DNA of 64,000 bases, taken from the NCBI GenBank assembly GCA_902805475.1, contig CADCSX010000001.1, positions 806,001-870,000 of the forward strand, given 5' to 3'. This DNA is from Entonaema liquescens. Its lineage: Eukaryota; Ascomycota; Sordariomycetes; Xylariales; Xylariaceae. Every line of letters begins with the position of its first letter. Positions within the stretch are counted from its first letter, which is position 1. The notes below the pieces were generated by a model. It made no database searches. It saw only the letters and a list, made by a program, of their open reading frames with translations, and was not told where the DNA came from. The translations under genes and the position numbers were made by a program. Shown in pieces: positions 34,095-45,043 of this stretch.

Positions 34095-34802
34095 ATGTGT
34101 CCTATTGTTCCCTTATTTCTGCGCGACAAGCTGCTAACGAGTAAGGATAATACGAGCCGATTGAAAAGGGAATTGCCTGACAATTGCCCCCAGTCTTCAG
34201 TTCCACAGACATCCACAGATGTTTCCGCTGGCCTGAATCTGCAGCTTTTGAACGCCAGTCTGGCATGCGAAAAGCTCTGCCAAAAGATAAGGGATCTTAG
34301 TGACGAACATGAAAATCTTAGGCAAGAGCAACATGACCACATCACGAATCTCCGGGAAGAATCGAACTGGCTTCGGCGAGCGAACGATTTACTCCAGGTG
34401 GAGACTAATAAACAAAGAGCGGACCATAACCTTCTCATAAGTGATTTCCTTCGTGTTTGTGACGAAAAGCAGCGGACTGTAGAGCAGCGCGACGCAGGAC
34501 AATTTCAGAATGAAATGATGAATTTGATGCTCAACCAATACCGGGATGAAACTACTGAGCAGAAAAAGAAACTCGAAGAGAAGGATGCGGAAATTATCCA
34601 TCTATCCGGGTTAGTAGCGAGACTTGAGACACAAGTGAGAGACCAATGGAGTTATTATGAAGGATGTATCACTGAAGGGAATAGAGAGCGAAATGAGCTA
34701 TCACGGCTACTTAATTACGAGAGGAACCTAGTATGGCATAGGAGGCTAGCGCCAATGCCGGCGACGAAACGCGGTAGAAAGCGCGGTTTTCGCAAGGGCT
34801 AA
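34095..34802 (+). CDS. Coiled-coil protein with basic C-terminus
   Basis: 235 aa as an open frame. From about residue 45 to 200 it is a long coiled coil (Glu/Leu/Gln/Arg, almost no Pro or Gly). It ends in a strongly basic cluster TKRGRKRGFRKG that looks like a nuclear localisation or nucleic-acid-binding tail. An alternative start is attractive: ATG at 34090-34092 followed directly by a GTATGT donor, branch GCTAAC and an AG at 34146-34147. That would give a one-codon first exon joined in frame at DNTSRLKREL and remove a hydrophobic, non-conserved-looking N-terminus. No known family. Confidence 0.6.
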   Translation: MCPIVPLFLRDKLLTSKDNTSRLKRELPDNCPQSSVPQTSTDVSAGLNLQLLNASLACEKLCQKIRDLSDEHENLRQEQHDHITNLREESNWLRRANDLLQVETNKQRADHNLLISDFLRVCDEKQRTVEQRDAGQFQNEMMNLMLNQYRDETTEQKKKLEEKDAEIIHLSGLVARLETQVRDQWSYYEGCITEGNRERNELSRLLNYERNLVWHRRLAPMPATKRGRKRGFRKG

Positions 34803-35177
34803 TTCTCTACGAGGGCCTATCCGACTTACCTATTCGTGGCTACCTAGGTAGACTATGGGTTCTTTCTATCTTTCCTTATTTCTACAGTAGCTACCTCCGT
34901 ATTTACATACTTATGAGTAGCCTAGTTATACATTTTCATACATCTGATCTAGTATTATATTTAGGTTCCTATACGGCGTCTGATGAAACGTGCCCGTAGC
35001 CATTTCCGGCCACCTGGCTTTCCTAGGTGCCTATATAATCTTGAATTAGGTACGAAACGAAGAAACATGTATGGACAATGGGAGAAGCACACACCATACT
35101 CAGCCGATAAGATCCTTCTTCGCTTATTTCCAAAATCGTCATTTATTCTATCGTATTGACACATTATTAACGGTATT
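34803..35177. other. Spacer
   Basis: Under 400 bp, no gene; TACCTAGGTA palindrome at 34841-34850. Confidence 0.45.
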
Positions 35178-35486
35178 ATGAATCGCCCGGCACCGCCACG
35201 CCCGCTTGACGAAACTATCGCGAAAGCGCACGGGTTATCTGTCGCTTTAGATGCTACGAGGGAGAATCTCGAGGCAGCGAAAAATCTACCTACTCCATCT
35301 CTTAAAGAGATTATTGAGATCAAGACCCGTGAGAATGGTCGGCTACGTGAAGAGCTAGCATATTTTCAGCAGGTTCAAGTATTGGGGGAAAATCTACACG
35401 AAGAAGTTCAGTACCTTGGGGAAAGACTACAACTGGCGATCAACAGTTTCCGCATGGGCATGAGGGATATTGATAGAGTGAGATAG
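35178..35486 (+). CDS. Small coiled-coil protein
   Basis: 102 aa; proline-containing N-terminus (MNRPAPPRPLDE), then helices from residue ~12 onward with heptads (ENGRLREELAYFQQVQVLGE, LHEEVQYLGERL). No recognised domain. It shares strand and general plan with the coiled-coil genes at 27.5, 29.4 and 34.1 kb, but no obvious sequence identity. Confidence 0.5.
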   Translation: MNRPAPPRPLDETIAKAHGLSVALDATRENLEAAKNLPTPSLKEIIEIKTRENGRLREELAYFQQVQVLGENLHEEVQYLGERLQLAINSFRMGMRDIDRVR

Positions 35487-36510
35487 GATAGCATAAGCAC
35501 ATACTTGGGCCTTAAGCTATGGATCGATGGGATTAATTTGTTTTGTACGAATGTACACCATAGTTGTAAGGAGCTTACGGAGAATTCTTTTGGGGAAACA
35601 GGTGGCTAAAGGGGCACGGGCTTTGAATAAAGAAATGAAGAAAGTTTATAATGCTCGGGCGCGAGATATTGCACAGAATTGAGAAACAAGTTGAATATCC
35701 CCGAACCTAGCTATTTAGGGTTAAGAATTCAATCTTTTGCAATCACTACTTTCGTATGAGCCGCGTTCCCATATCCGAGAATCTCCATGACAACGTAGGG
35801 GCTGTAGGAGGGCGACCAGTATTGCAACCTACCTTGGGTAGGTACCTAGGGTAATTAAAACATGTCCTAATGTGATACGCAAAACCACTTTGATGGTAAT
35901 GATAGCATGTACTCAGGCACAGTGATTAGAATATTGCTCGAGACTAACTTCAGCATGAGAGCGAAATGACACCAATACGGCCAAGCGTCCTAGATATCGG
36001 AGATACTGCCGCGAATATTTACACCTATTTGCAGCCTGTCACGATACCTTATAGGTCGAGATAGCAGCGTCAATCCCTCGAGTTGGCAATGTACTTACTT
36101 AGCTTTTGGTAGTGTAGCGGTTTGATAGCTATTTCTCGAACCATTACACAGCCCGTGGACCGTTAGAGTAGGTACCACACGATAAGATGGCATTGCGTGT
36201 TAAGTTGGCCACTAGGCAAACATCTATGTAGCGAGATACGCATATAAACTCAAGCGCTGTAATTACGGGTCAAGTTGATTCAGTAGATTGTTCAGTTTGT
36301 TGCTAGATCTCTGTAATCATTAACAAAGCTCGAAACCATTCCTGCCGAAACCATTCTCTAGGCCATTTGCCGTATTTATCTTGACTTCCCAGGAAGTCAA
36401 CTACCCTTCTCACTGCGGAAACCCTACGAGATATGAAAACCAATCGGAAATAAAAAAGAAATGACCTTCGCAAACCGTGGATACCTCGAGTATCTCACAC
36501 AATGCCTTAG
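35487..36510. other. Spacer
   Basis: About 1 kb without a credible gene. Contains the inverted repeat TTGACTTCC-CA-GGAAGTCAA (36381-36400). Confidence 0.45.
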
Positions 36511-37038
36511 TCAAGAGTGAAATGACCTGAAAAAGAGACTAACCCGGTCTAACTTAGGTTTTGGGCCCACTGGTGGTGCAGATTGGATTGTGGGAAGAGG
36601 GGATTCCACAGAGAGCTCACAAGGAAACCGTCTGCTAATATCAGCCAATTCAGCTAGGCGAGTGCTAAGGACATCATTCTGATTTGCCGGCAGTTCAGAA
36701 TAACCTGGAGGGGGGGCTATGCCTGACGCCCTTTGTTGAGGTACGTCTAATGCTGGAGTCGTTGCTATTGTTGGTGAAGAATGGGAAATATGTAGTTGCT
36801 CCAGAGAAGATATATGTTCAGCCTCGTCAGCAATATGGAGCCAATGGTGATGATGTATATGTAAATCTCTTTCCGGATTTCCAGGGGAAGAACGGGCACG
36901 ACGGTAGGAGCGCCGGCAATCACCACAAATCCCCTTGGAAGTTGGGTATTCTGTACCCGGAGGGTACTGTCTGTGAAAGGTCCTTGATCGAGACCGACCA
37001 CAAACAATACATTTATGTCTTGGCCTTTCGAAAGACAT
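36511..37038 (-). CDS. Small CxxC...CxxC zinc-binding-like protein
   Basis: 175 aa. Near the N-terminus is a possible zinc knuckle: CIVCG, about 23 residues, then CGDCRRSYRRARSS. A histidine-rich HIHHHHWLHIADEAEH segment follows. The rest is Ser/Pro/Leu-rich and probably disordered, with a basic end. The two CxxC pairs are spaced like a treble-clef or ribbon finger and flanked by Arg, consistent with nucleic-acid binding, but no family could be named. Confidence 0.6.
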   Translation of the reverse strand: MSFERPRHKCIVCGRSRSRTFHRQYPPGTEYPTSKGICGDCRRSYRRARSSPGNPERDLHIHHHHWLHIADEAEHISSLEQLHISHSSPTIATTPALDVPQQRASGIAPPPGYSELPANQNDVLSTRLAELADISRRFPCELSVESPLPTIQSAPPVGPKPKLDRVSLFFRSFHS

Positions 37039-37561
37039 TTGTTATACGGAGCAAATAGAATAAACAGGAAGGTCAAATTTATCATTTGAGCTTCACGAAG
37101 CTGCCTTTATACAGGTTTGGTATCCTGGATATAAGACCAATTTGAGTCTGTTTCGGTATATGGCCGATTCTGGACGCTCCCGAAATAGATGGCCGGTCAA
37201 ACATAGGTATCGACACAACTCGGCTTCTTACCTTGTTAGGTACCTAGGTACGCATAAATCATATGTATCTAAGTACTCATTGAAGATATAGGTACATACG
37301 TAGTTTCTAAATGTTCGAAGTCGCACATCTATGATAGAAGTTTCGACCAAGAGATAAAAATTAGTATATTGATGTTATATAAGATTGAGGATTTGATTTT
37401 TGTTGGTCTGTTTTTCTTTGGCCTTGGTTATGTAGCGACGTGAATGACCACATGCATTAAGGAATCAGGCAGCATTGCTTAAAAGACCTCATAGTGGGGC
37501 GTTTCCAATTGGCTAGCTTCGATAAATGATTATACGTGATTATTGAATAGCCTAATTCCCC
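37039..37561. other. Spacer
   Basis: About 520 bp, no gene; TACCTAGGTA palindrome at 37241-37250. Confidence 0.45.
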
Positions 37562-38403
37562 TCATGGCCTTAATACTTGGTCTACCTCCCTCGGCCCGTA
37601 CAATTCTTCGCGCCATAGATATCCACCGGCGTGAATAATATCTGAAAGGTCAATCAAAACTCCGTTCATCCAGTTCCACGCCTTGGAAGCAATGGTATAA
37701 CCGAAACCAGCGCGCCAAAGAAAATCCGTAACTTCTTTCACAACTGCTGGATCGTTACCATCCTCGGCTTCCTCGATATACTCATAGATAATTGCGACAT
37801 GATCCCTGTCAGGAGAAATAGTTCGTACGAGTCTCCCGTCGACCCAAGGTTGCAGCCTGGCCCTTCGAGGCAAGGTACCGAGAATGGACCTATTGATCTT
37901 CACCCAGCCATAACATTGTCTCATCCGTGAAATCCGCGAAATGACCATGGGCTCAAAATTTGCATTGGGCAGCCCAGCTTGTCGACCTTCCTGTGAAAAC
38001 ATATATGTGTTCCTTAAAGCGTCGGATTTGCTTTTCGGGTTGGGGTTTATGATAATTGGTGGACTTCCGACGTTTTCAACTGCAGCTTGCATTTGTTGCA
38101 GTAGCGCATTGTTTTGGCACTCTCGTTGGGCAGCATGGTATCTGTGAGAAAGTGGTTCCGGTTTTGTCTCCCAAAACTGAACTCGTAAGTAAAAAGCCAA
38201 AACACTTCGGGGCACAGGCTACTTGCCATTTTTAAAACATAGGGGCGATTATGCCCACGGATCCGGATCTTCCAACTATGTCCATCATACCCGTTACCGA
38301 CCCTACGCGAATGCTCCCAGTCGATAGAAGTTAGGTCAAAAACGCATTTGCGGAGCTGTGGTATTTTGAAATCTGCCGCAAAGCAAGGAGATGTACTGGC
38401 TAC
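37562..38403 (-). CDS. FTA2-like (kinase-fold-like) fungal protein, 5' end unresolved
   Basis: Two exons are clear on the minus strand: 38403-38227 and 38176-37562. The second contains HRYHAAQRECQNNALLQ, INPNPKSKSDAL, RQCYGWVKI, the AIIYEYIEEAEDG block and FLWRAGFGY. The first contains the VGNGYDGHSWKIRIRG glycine-rich strand and RPYVLKM (a VAIK-like lysine). This is the layout of fungal proteins annotated as kinetochore Sim4 complex FTA2-like, which have a protein-kinase-like fold without clear catalytic motifs. The 50 nt intron (38177-38226) begins GCAAGT instead of GT, a recognised minor donor class, and gives a perfect VLKMFWETKPEP join. No ATG exists in frame before an upstream stop; an acceptor-like TTAG at about 38404 suggests a further exon that could not be found, so the gene may be decapitated. 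Confidence 0.65.
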
Positions 38404-38442
38404 CTAAGAAATGGGCTAGGTACAATACCTAGGTACCTATGA

Positions 38443-38499
38443 ATGCAAAGCGTACTATCACATTGGGCATTGCCCAGTGCTAAAAATAGTACGCTGCAT
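38443..38499. repeat. Nested hairpin / miniature inverted repeat
   Basis: Outer arms GCGTACTAT / ATAGTACGC (extended by ATGCA / TGCAT with a 2-nt bulge) enclose inner arms CATTGGGCA / TGCCCAGTG with one mismatch. It is bordered on both sides by TACCTAGGTA palindromes (38426-38435 and 38499-38508). Confidence 0.75.
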
Positions 38500-38720
38500 A
38501 CCTAGGTAAGTATCTAGAAGGAGTTGAATTAAGCTCTTTTCTAGGGGCACTTATCTAAGGAGTCTAGACAGGCCAATTACCCATAGGCTTGCGTAATCCA
38601 CCACACAATGTCGTAATAAATCGGCTATTACGTAATGTAATGTCAGCCCACAACTCCTATACTTCCGTTTAAGAAACAACAACGAAGGCATCAGGTATGC
38701 ACATACGTTATTCTTGCATT

Positions 38721-38748
38721 AGAAATCACCTTAGAAGTGGTGATTTCT
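38721..38748. repeat. Hairpin with 10 bp perfect arms
   Basis: AGAAATCACC and GGTGATTTCT around an 8 nt loop, just before the small zinc-ribbon reading frame. Confidence 0.75.
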
Positions 38749-38789
38749 TCATTGTCAGTATGTTAGATTTTGATAGATTCGATATTATA

Positions 38790-38924
38790 ATGGCGCCCCA
38801 CGTCGGTCTTCAATCGCATTGCGGAATTTGCGGCGGAACAATATTAATAGACGAGAAATGCGTAGCGTGTGGGCTTAAATTCGCTAACATCAACACCATG
38901 TTCGTCTATAGTCTACACTGCTGA
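38790..38924 (+). CDS. Possible zinc-ribbon micro-protein or first exon
   Basis: From the ATG at 38790 the frame encodes 44 aa with two CxxC knuckles (HCGICGG and CVACGLKF) 9 residues apart, a rubredoxin/zinc-ribbon-like arrangement. An open frame follows at 38936-39277 (DDSTVANANIDSRYKDYRY... about 110 codons); it could be a second exon, but no intron of normal length joins them in frame. Reported because the Cys spacing is unlikely by chance; function unknown. Confidence 0.4.
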   Translation: MAPHVGLQSHCGICGGTILIDEKCVACGLKFANINTMFVYSLHC

Positions 38925-39277
38925 TGCTCTGACTGTTGTATCCAGTACTAGGCAACGACGATTCTACCGTCGCGAACGCAAACATAGACAGCCGCTACAA
39001 GGATTATAGATACTTGCAGCATGGAGAAATCCCATGGAGAGGAGGTCCATACTCTTGCATGGATGGTATCAATGATGGTATCAATGATAATCCGGCCGTG
39101 GTCCCAGGAAGTTGCCCATTCCCAATTTCAAACCACCTACCACCCGAGATTGTTCAAACAATCCGAGATTTCTCATCATTGAGCATTTTTTGGCACCTGG
39201 GCGTAGTATTGAGGCATACCCATCGTCTTTCCGTCTCCCCAGATGGTATCACGGGATACTTTCGTGGTTATACTTAG

Positions 39278-42200
39278 GTACCTACCTTTTTCGCTAAATC
39301 GCGATGTTATGGCATTTGGACCAGTCGCGAATTCTTTGCCCAAGTCCAGAGTTTGTTTGATGGCAAGTTTCCGCCTTCATGAAGGTTATACGTGCTGACC
39401 GATGTCGCTAACTGAGAGGACTAGTTCCGCCTACACCTTGCTGGAGATGTCGTTATTGGTCAATATACAAAGGAGGACCATCCATTCGTTACTGCCGTGT
39501 TGGTCGCGGCATTCATTCACGATGTTACTGTTGGACAGGATTCTATATCGCTCATCGTGGCTGCTGATAAAGAGACGTGTCGAGCTGAGGTTACCTCTTT
39601 TCCTTATAGCCAATCATTTGATCCTCCTTTTTCTTGCGCCTAGGTACTTCTCATCAGCTCCATTACAGAATGCAAACTGCATTTAAATTTTCAATAATGA
39701 GCATGATAATTGCAGAGGTATCTTACTAGGTTACAGGAATGGGGCTCAGAGAGCATTAGGTTAATGTCGAATCGGTATCGACTGGGTCCAAAACTATGCC
39801 ATGCCTGCATACTTTTGCTTTCGTTATGCCATTTTCGAATGGGAAGGGAGACGATGCCGGGCTGCTGTGGTTAAATGTACGGACAGAAATAAGCACTATC
39901 ACGACGAAGAAGGTTGGACATGCTGTATAGATGCTGACCTAGCATTTTGGTGTACTGGTTTTGAATAGTGGTAGGGAAGAAGTAATTTCAGTCATAGAAA
40001 AGAATGAAGTTTGATATAGCGTCACTCGATTGCGGTATGTTTCGATTACGGCAAAATCCCCCCCTTTCCTTTCGTCCCTGAGGACCATGAGCTGTGATCC
40101 GACTTGGCGGGCTACGCGCCCTACCTAGAGTAAGATTAGTATACTCCGTTTCCCAAGGTCCGAAGGTCCTTAGGAATGTTCATGTTGGTATGAATCTACA
40201 CAGCCCTGCCTATGTACCTAATATGTAGTGTAACGTTCACAAACTGCTGGCATACTCTCGCCTAACCATTCGTATTCACTTCTCCCTATCTGTACTTCAA
40301 GTTTTCCTCTCATTTTCAGTCTTCATTTGATCTATCTGTTCCTAACTGAGCGCGTTATCACATATTGAAGGCGATTAATTTGTAAGTAATTATATCCGAG
40401 AGCACTGACGCTTCCTAGTTCATCATATCTGGTTGGTAGGGAGGTAGGTACCTAGGTATCTATTTGGGTACTCTAATAGGGGGGAGATATCATATGCTGT
40501 AAGGAATTTAGTTGAGGGCCTCCGGTTCGGCAAACTACCTGATGAGGATAAACTTCGTCCGTCATGAGACCTCCTGTGCGATATCCAAACACGGATAGAT
40601 GTTACCCGACGAGACCGATTTTCGTTTGGAGCTATTTGGATAATTTCCATAGGGCCCTCATGGGTCATGCGGAGATAGAAAACATGGTGTGAACCTGTGG
40701 ACTGCTAGTAATAGATGCCTAAAAGGAATACAGCAGGTAGATATTGTTATCATAGTAAGAGGCACCTCGGCATACCACCTAAGTTATCCTGAGTCCAAGT
40801 ATCGTATGATCTTGAAGACACTACTCGCTCTCTCTTCTATAGGAGGCTATTTGATTGGCATGAAAGTGTTGTTGGTGTATGAGGATGATAGGATTCCATG
40901 TTGTTACCGCCGTTGTTGCATCATGACAGTACAACTGCAGGTGTCCAAACAGAAGAATGTGATTCATTACCCTGCATGGGAGTGGACGCTGGCGGCAAAG
41001 GGCTAGATATGCCTTGTCGGGACAGGGAACCAACAGCCTAATGTGTACACTACCAGTGGCTTCTTAAGGTCCCACGTTGCAGGATAAATAAAACTTGCTA
41101 ATGTCAGAGGTATTAACTATGTGGTCATCAATAAGTATCTCAGGGTGGTTCAGTAGTAATGTCTACTGCAGGCTATCGACAATCAGCATATCAGGGTAAC
41201 ATCCTCAAGTTAAGAGAAGATTTTGGTTGCAACCAGGGGCCTATCCTTGAGCTAATAATATGGGCTATCGAGGATAGGGTATGATAGGGTCTAAACTAAG
41301 ATGGTATGTTTTATAGTTGTTCTTGTGACTATATTACTAATAGGCCGTCGAACCAACGCGTTAGATTGGGGTGATGGCATGTTGGATGATATAAGCTTGT
41401 CAGTTTAGGGGATAAGTGCGTTTATACCATTGGGCTGACCTCTCCGCCCTTGAGTACTACGTCGGAAGATCAACTTTATCGGCTAGGCTGTTATCACGGG
41501 CCGATAGCCTTGGGATGAAGACTTCGCCGCATGTGGTATGAATGAGGGCCAAATAATTGTAAGGGTGGGTATCCTATCGTATAGGTAATATTAGATTCTT
41601 GCGCTACCGGCGCCTACGCACCCTGAGTACCTAAGGATATAGTCATAGTCGTGAAGGAGGATTGTTACTTCCTGGCCACGAGAAGCCAGCCAAGTACCAA
41701 TCAGATCAGACCAGACGAATCCAAGACCGGCAAAGTGGTGCTGGCGGTCAGTCCTAGCAAGGAACACCTTCGTGTGACGTGTCGGTATGTCTGATTGTGC
41801 AGTACTCCCCCTCCTAGACTCGACCTCATAGATAAAATACGATATAATTTTATCGGCGTAACTAGTGTTGAAGCACTTCTATAAGGTCATGAGACTAGCT
41901 AACATGCTTCCAACGCAATATCCACTTCTCTTCCATATGACTGACAACCGCAAGCCCCTAAATGATAGCAAGATGATCTACTTTATCAAATATGTTGCTA
42001 AGGGGATAGGTACACCGAGATCCTGAAAAAAGCAGCTGGCTCTTCTTAGCGAACTCCATCCTGACAGGAGCCTGTGGAGCGAAATTTTCATAGATATTAA
42101 TACGTAGGTACCTAGGCATTCCATAAAGCAAGTTCTACTTGCATGGTTCCCGTAGAATACGCCTCTGAGATATCAAGTAACTTAATTCCTTCGTCGTGTC

Positions 42201-42710
42201 TCTTATATATAGAATGCCTCTTCTAGCACGCTATCCATCTGAAAAGAGCGGCATAATCCTCAATCTTCCTCAAGAACGCCAACTGGCTTATTTTCAATGA
42301 TGGATGAACTACCAGGGGTATGAGAGGAGTAGGACTAGTCTAAGAAGAAGGTAATATATGGAGCGTGCATCGCCCTCGCAAGAGCTTAGAAAGGCAAGCG
42401 TCAATATGTTACTGTAACTACACTGCTGCTACTTCTAGTATTCACTCTTCGTATGACATACATCACGGGACCTCTCGGACATGAATCCAACTCTAAGTGC
42501 GGCCATACATGACTGTAGCCATCATAACTGTCTACTAAATTCAAATACCAAAGCTAATTCAGGACTCCTTAGGCTTCTTTGTGTAATACCTGACAAAAAA
42601 GTACCTACCTTATCTAGGTACCTAGGTATCCTTAGAGGATGATGTTAATATCAAGGACCTGAGCAAAGAGCCTAGTACTATGTATAAGACTACCGCCCCC
42701 TTAGGTACCC
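39278..42710. other. Long gene-free stretch
   Basis: About 3.4 kb. The only long frames (39402-39686, 40689-41006) lack coding character. TACCTAGGTA palindromes at 40449-40458 and 42619-42628. Probably decayed or regulatory accessory DNA. Confidence 0.45.
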
Positions 42711-43076
42711 AGTTAGAGTTCCTTGCGGAACCACGAGCACGTTTCCTAGGTAGTCTCTAAGATTTACCTATGTGTAGTCTTATGTTCTTTGTCAAAATCC
42801 CCGACGAAGTAGAGATTGTAGAAATACTTGAGTTCTAGTTATAGCATAGAGTTTCCGTTTCATCTTGGTATATCGTCATGCCCAACTTGGGTGTCAGGCT
42901 TCATGTAGGAGGTATACAACTTGTTCAACAGAACGGTGGAGATTGGTGACTAGGAATACAACCCCTAGAAATAGGGACCATCTTCACATGCGGACTAGCA
43001 TGGAAATAGTTGGACTTGTCATGAGGCAAGCAAGAGGTAGGGAAACAACTTCGTTGTTCCGCAAGGAACTCTAACT
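42711..43076. mobile_element. 366 bp MITE-like element with terminal inverted repeats
   Basis: The left end (from 42711) and the reverse complement of the right end (to 43076) share 21 perfect terminal bases beginning AGTTAGAGTTCC and 26 of the first 27. No coding capacity inside. No convincing target-site duplication is visible. A related single end occurs at 62671-62702, so this end sequence is repeated in the genome. An 8 bp hairpin (43081-43101) sits immediately outside the right end. Confidence 0.75.
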
Positions 43077-43101
43077 ACAATAGCTCTGGGAAACAGAGCT
43101 A

Positions 43102-44590
43102 TACATACAAAACTCTCCTTTGTCAACTTCTCCTTTGTTCTCTATGTCTTACACCTGATACCTGACAGGACTAAAGTGACGTTCTAGCTGTCGATATTCT
43201 ACACTGTCAATATGGAAATCCAGATCAGCATAATTTATTACAAACTATGGAGGAGTTATCCAAAACAAGAGAGGCCGAAAGTAGCGCTGAAGTCAGACTC
43301 ATTTTGGATGAGGAGGGGATGTAACAAGGGGCTGCTAAAAGGGGTATCTACATGCAAGACTATTTTCGTACCGAATCGGAAACCCCGAGTCTTAGGTGCA
43401 TATGCTTTAAGTCCTGAGTTATACCAAGACTTGGTGCTATATAGTCATATCGTATATATAAGTCAGTCTTTACATATACATTACTTATGCGCAACAGCAA
43501 AGGCCAGCTACAAACTCGTAGGTGGTAGGTGTGTGCACTAGCGATCCGTATTTTGAATCTGTATCCCTCGGTCCGCCTACACAGCCTCATGGTTCATTTC
43601 CTGGGATAGCTAGCCGAGTGACAGCTCTACAACCTATGGATGTCTGAGTGCATACAGCGTGACAACCGTGCCCTTGGTCCTTGACCATTATTTGCAAAAT
43701 AGAGTCATTTTTTAGTCACCCTCAGCTTCTGAATTTGGTAGGTAGTAATCTGGTACATTATTTCTTCGTGGGTGCGTAACTGCACAAAACATACGATGAA
43801 GGTAGGTATGTATGGTTGCTGATGGCCTTACAGGAGCACGTATCTAGTAAGAAATAGCAATTGATGTGCGACTAGTTACGCTCTAAGCGCTCTTAGCCTA
43901 CGAATATCCAAGAGAGGCCGGCTTTCCCAAAACACTGGAGGCCTCTTATCAGTCGTTCTGAATCGTGATTTGACACGCCACCAACGCCTATGACGATGAG
44001 ATGTCCGGCCTATATAACCCTACCGATATAAGTAAGTGCGTATACGAGGTAGGGTTACATAAGTGTGAAATGGAGGTAGCGGGTATCATTTACGAACTTT
44101 GCAAGAATCCTTAGGCAATTAAGTCGATGTGACCATGCGCTCGGTAAAATACGTAGGCATTTGCCAGCAGACAGGACCACAGCTTACCAGTAGGTATCCT
44201 ATCTACTCCCCTTAATGTCATCCTATCACATAGAATCAACAATTATTCTTTTACTTCCTTGACGGACATGCATCTATGGTGATAGAGACGACCCCCATGA
44301 CCTGAGAGGCAGGTTTAATGAGTGCGAAGGTCGTCACGATTCGAATATAGTTCGAAAGCCATCTACAATAGATATGCAAAGGGTGAGGTGATTCATGAGA
44401 AGCACCCCATCGCAAAACTGGTATTTCCGTACATATCCTGGTAACCATCTTAGTGTCTGTAGAGGTATTTGCACATGGTGAGTAATTGGATCATTCTCCC
44501 ATTCCACATACATTCATAGCACTGGCTCGTTCAGCCCGAAAATATTCGCTTCTATAAATTCTACACATTCATATAATGTACTAACGTTTC
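43102..44590. other. Gene-free stretch
   Basis: About 1.5 kb with only chance reading frames (for example 43212-43541). Confidence 0.45.
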
Positions 44591-45043
44591 ATGATGAATA
44601 AAAGACCCCCAATATTCACCGCGCCGAAGGATATAGAGCTTGAGTCGCAGCTCAATATCCAAAGCAACCCTCAGTCCCTATGGATATCTAATACAAACGT
44701 ACAAGGTCCCGTGGACTGTATCTATGGCGGGATTGAAAGGAAGAGAGTCTCTCGCAGCGATCCAACTATTGCAAGATATTTAACTGGGGAATACCAAGCC
44801 AAGGAGATTCATGTTAACTTTGACATGAAAGAAAGGCGCCTATTTGAAACCCTCAAGCGACGAATAGACCACGAAGCAGAAGACCAACATGCTCATTTTA
44901 TATTTGGGTTCAACATTTGCATCTTATCTCGTCGGGCCTTGTCAGAGGAGACTCAAAATCAATATATGGAAGATGCGCCATCCCATAAATTTGAATTCAT
45001 TACGTGGGTGGAGTTTCTTCGGAGAAGTCTAGGACCAATATAA
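44591..45043 (+). CDS. Orphan protein
   Basis: 150 aa with balanced, globular-like composition (FTAPKDIELESQ, HVNFDMKERRLFETLKRR, FIFGFNICILSRR, FEFITWVEFLRRSL). No domain recognised, and no intron signals needed. It is the only plausible gene in the 8 kb before the DUF3723 gene. Confidence 0.45.
   Translation: MMNKRPPIFTAPKDIELESQLNIQSNPQSLWISNTNVQGPVDCIYGGIERKRVSRSDPTIARYLTGEYQAKEIHVNFDMKERRLFETLKRRIDHEAEDQHAHFIFGFNICILSRRALSEETQNQYMEDAPSHKFEFITWVEFLRRSLGPI

Noticed and set aside
40689..41006. 105-codon frame
   Set aside because: No coding-like composition, no recognisable motif and no neighbours supporting it.
43212..43541. 109-codon frame
   Set aside because: Composition resembles random translation; lies in a gene-free stretch beside the MITE.
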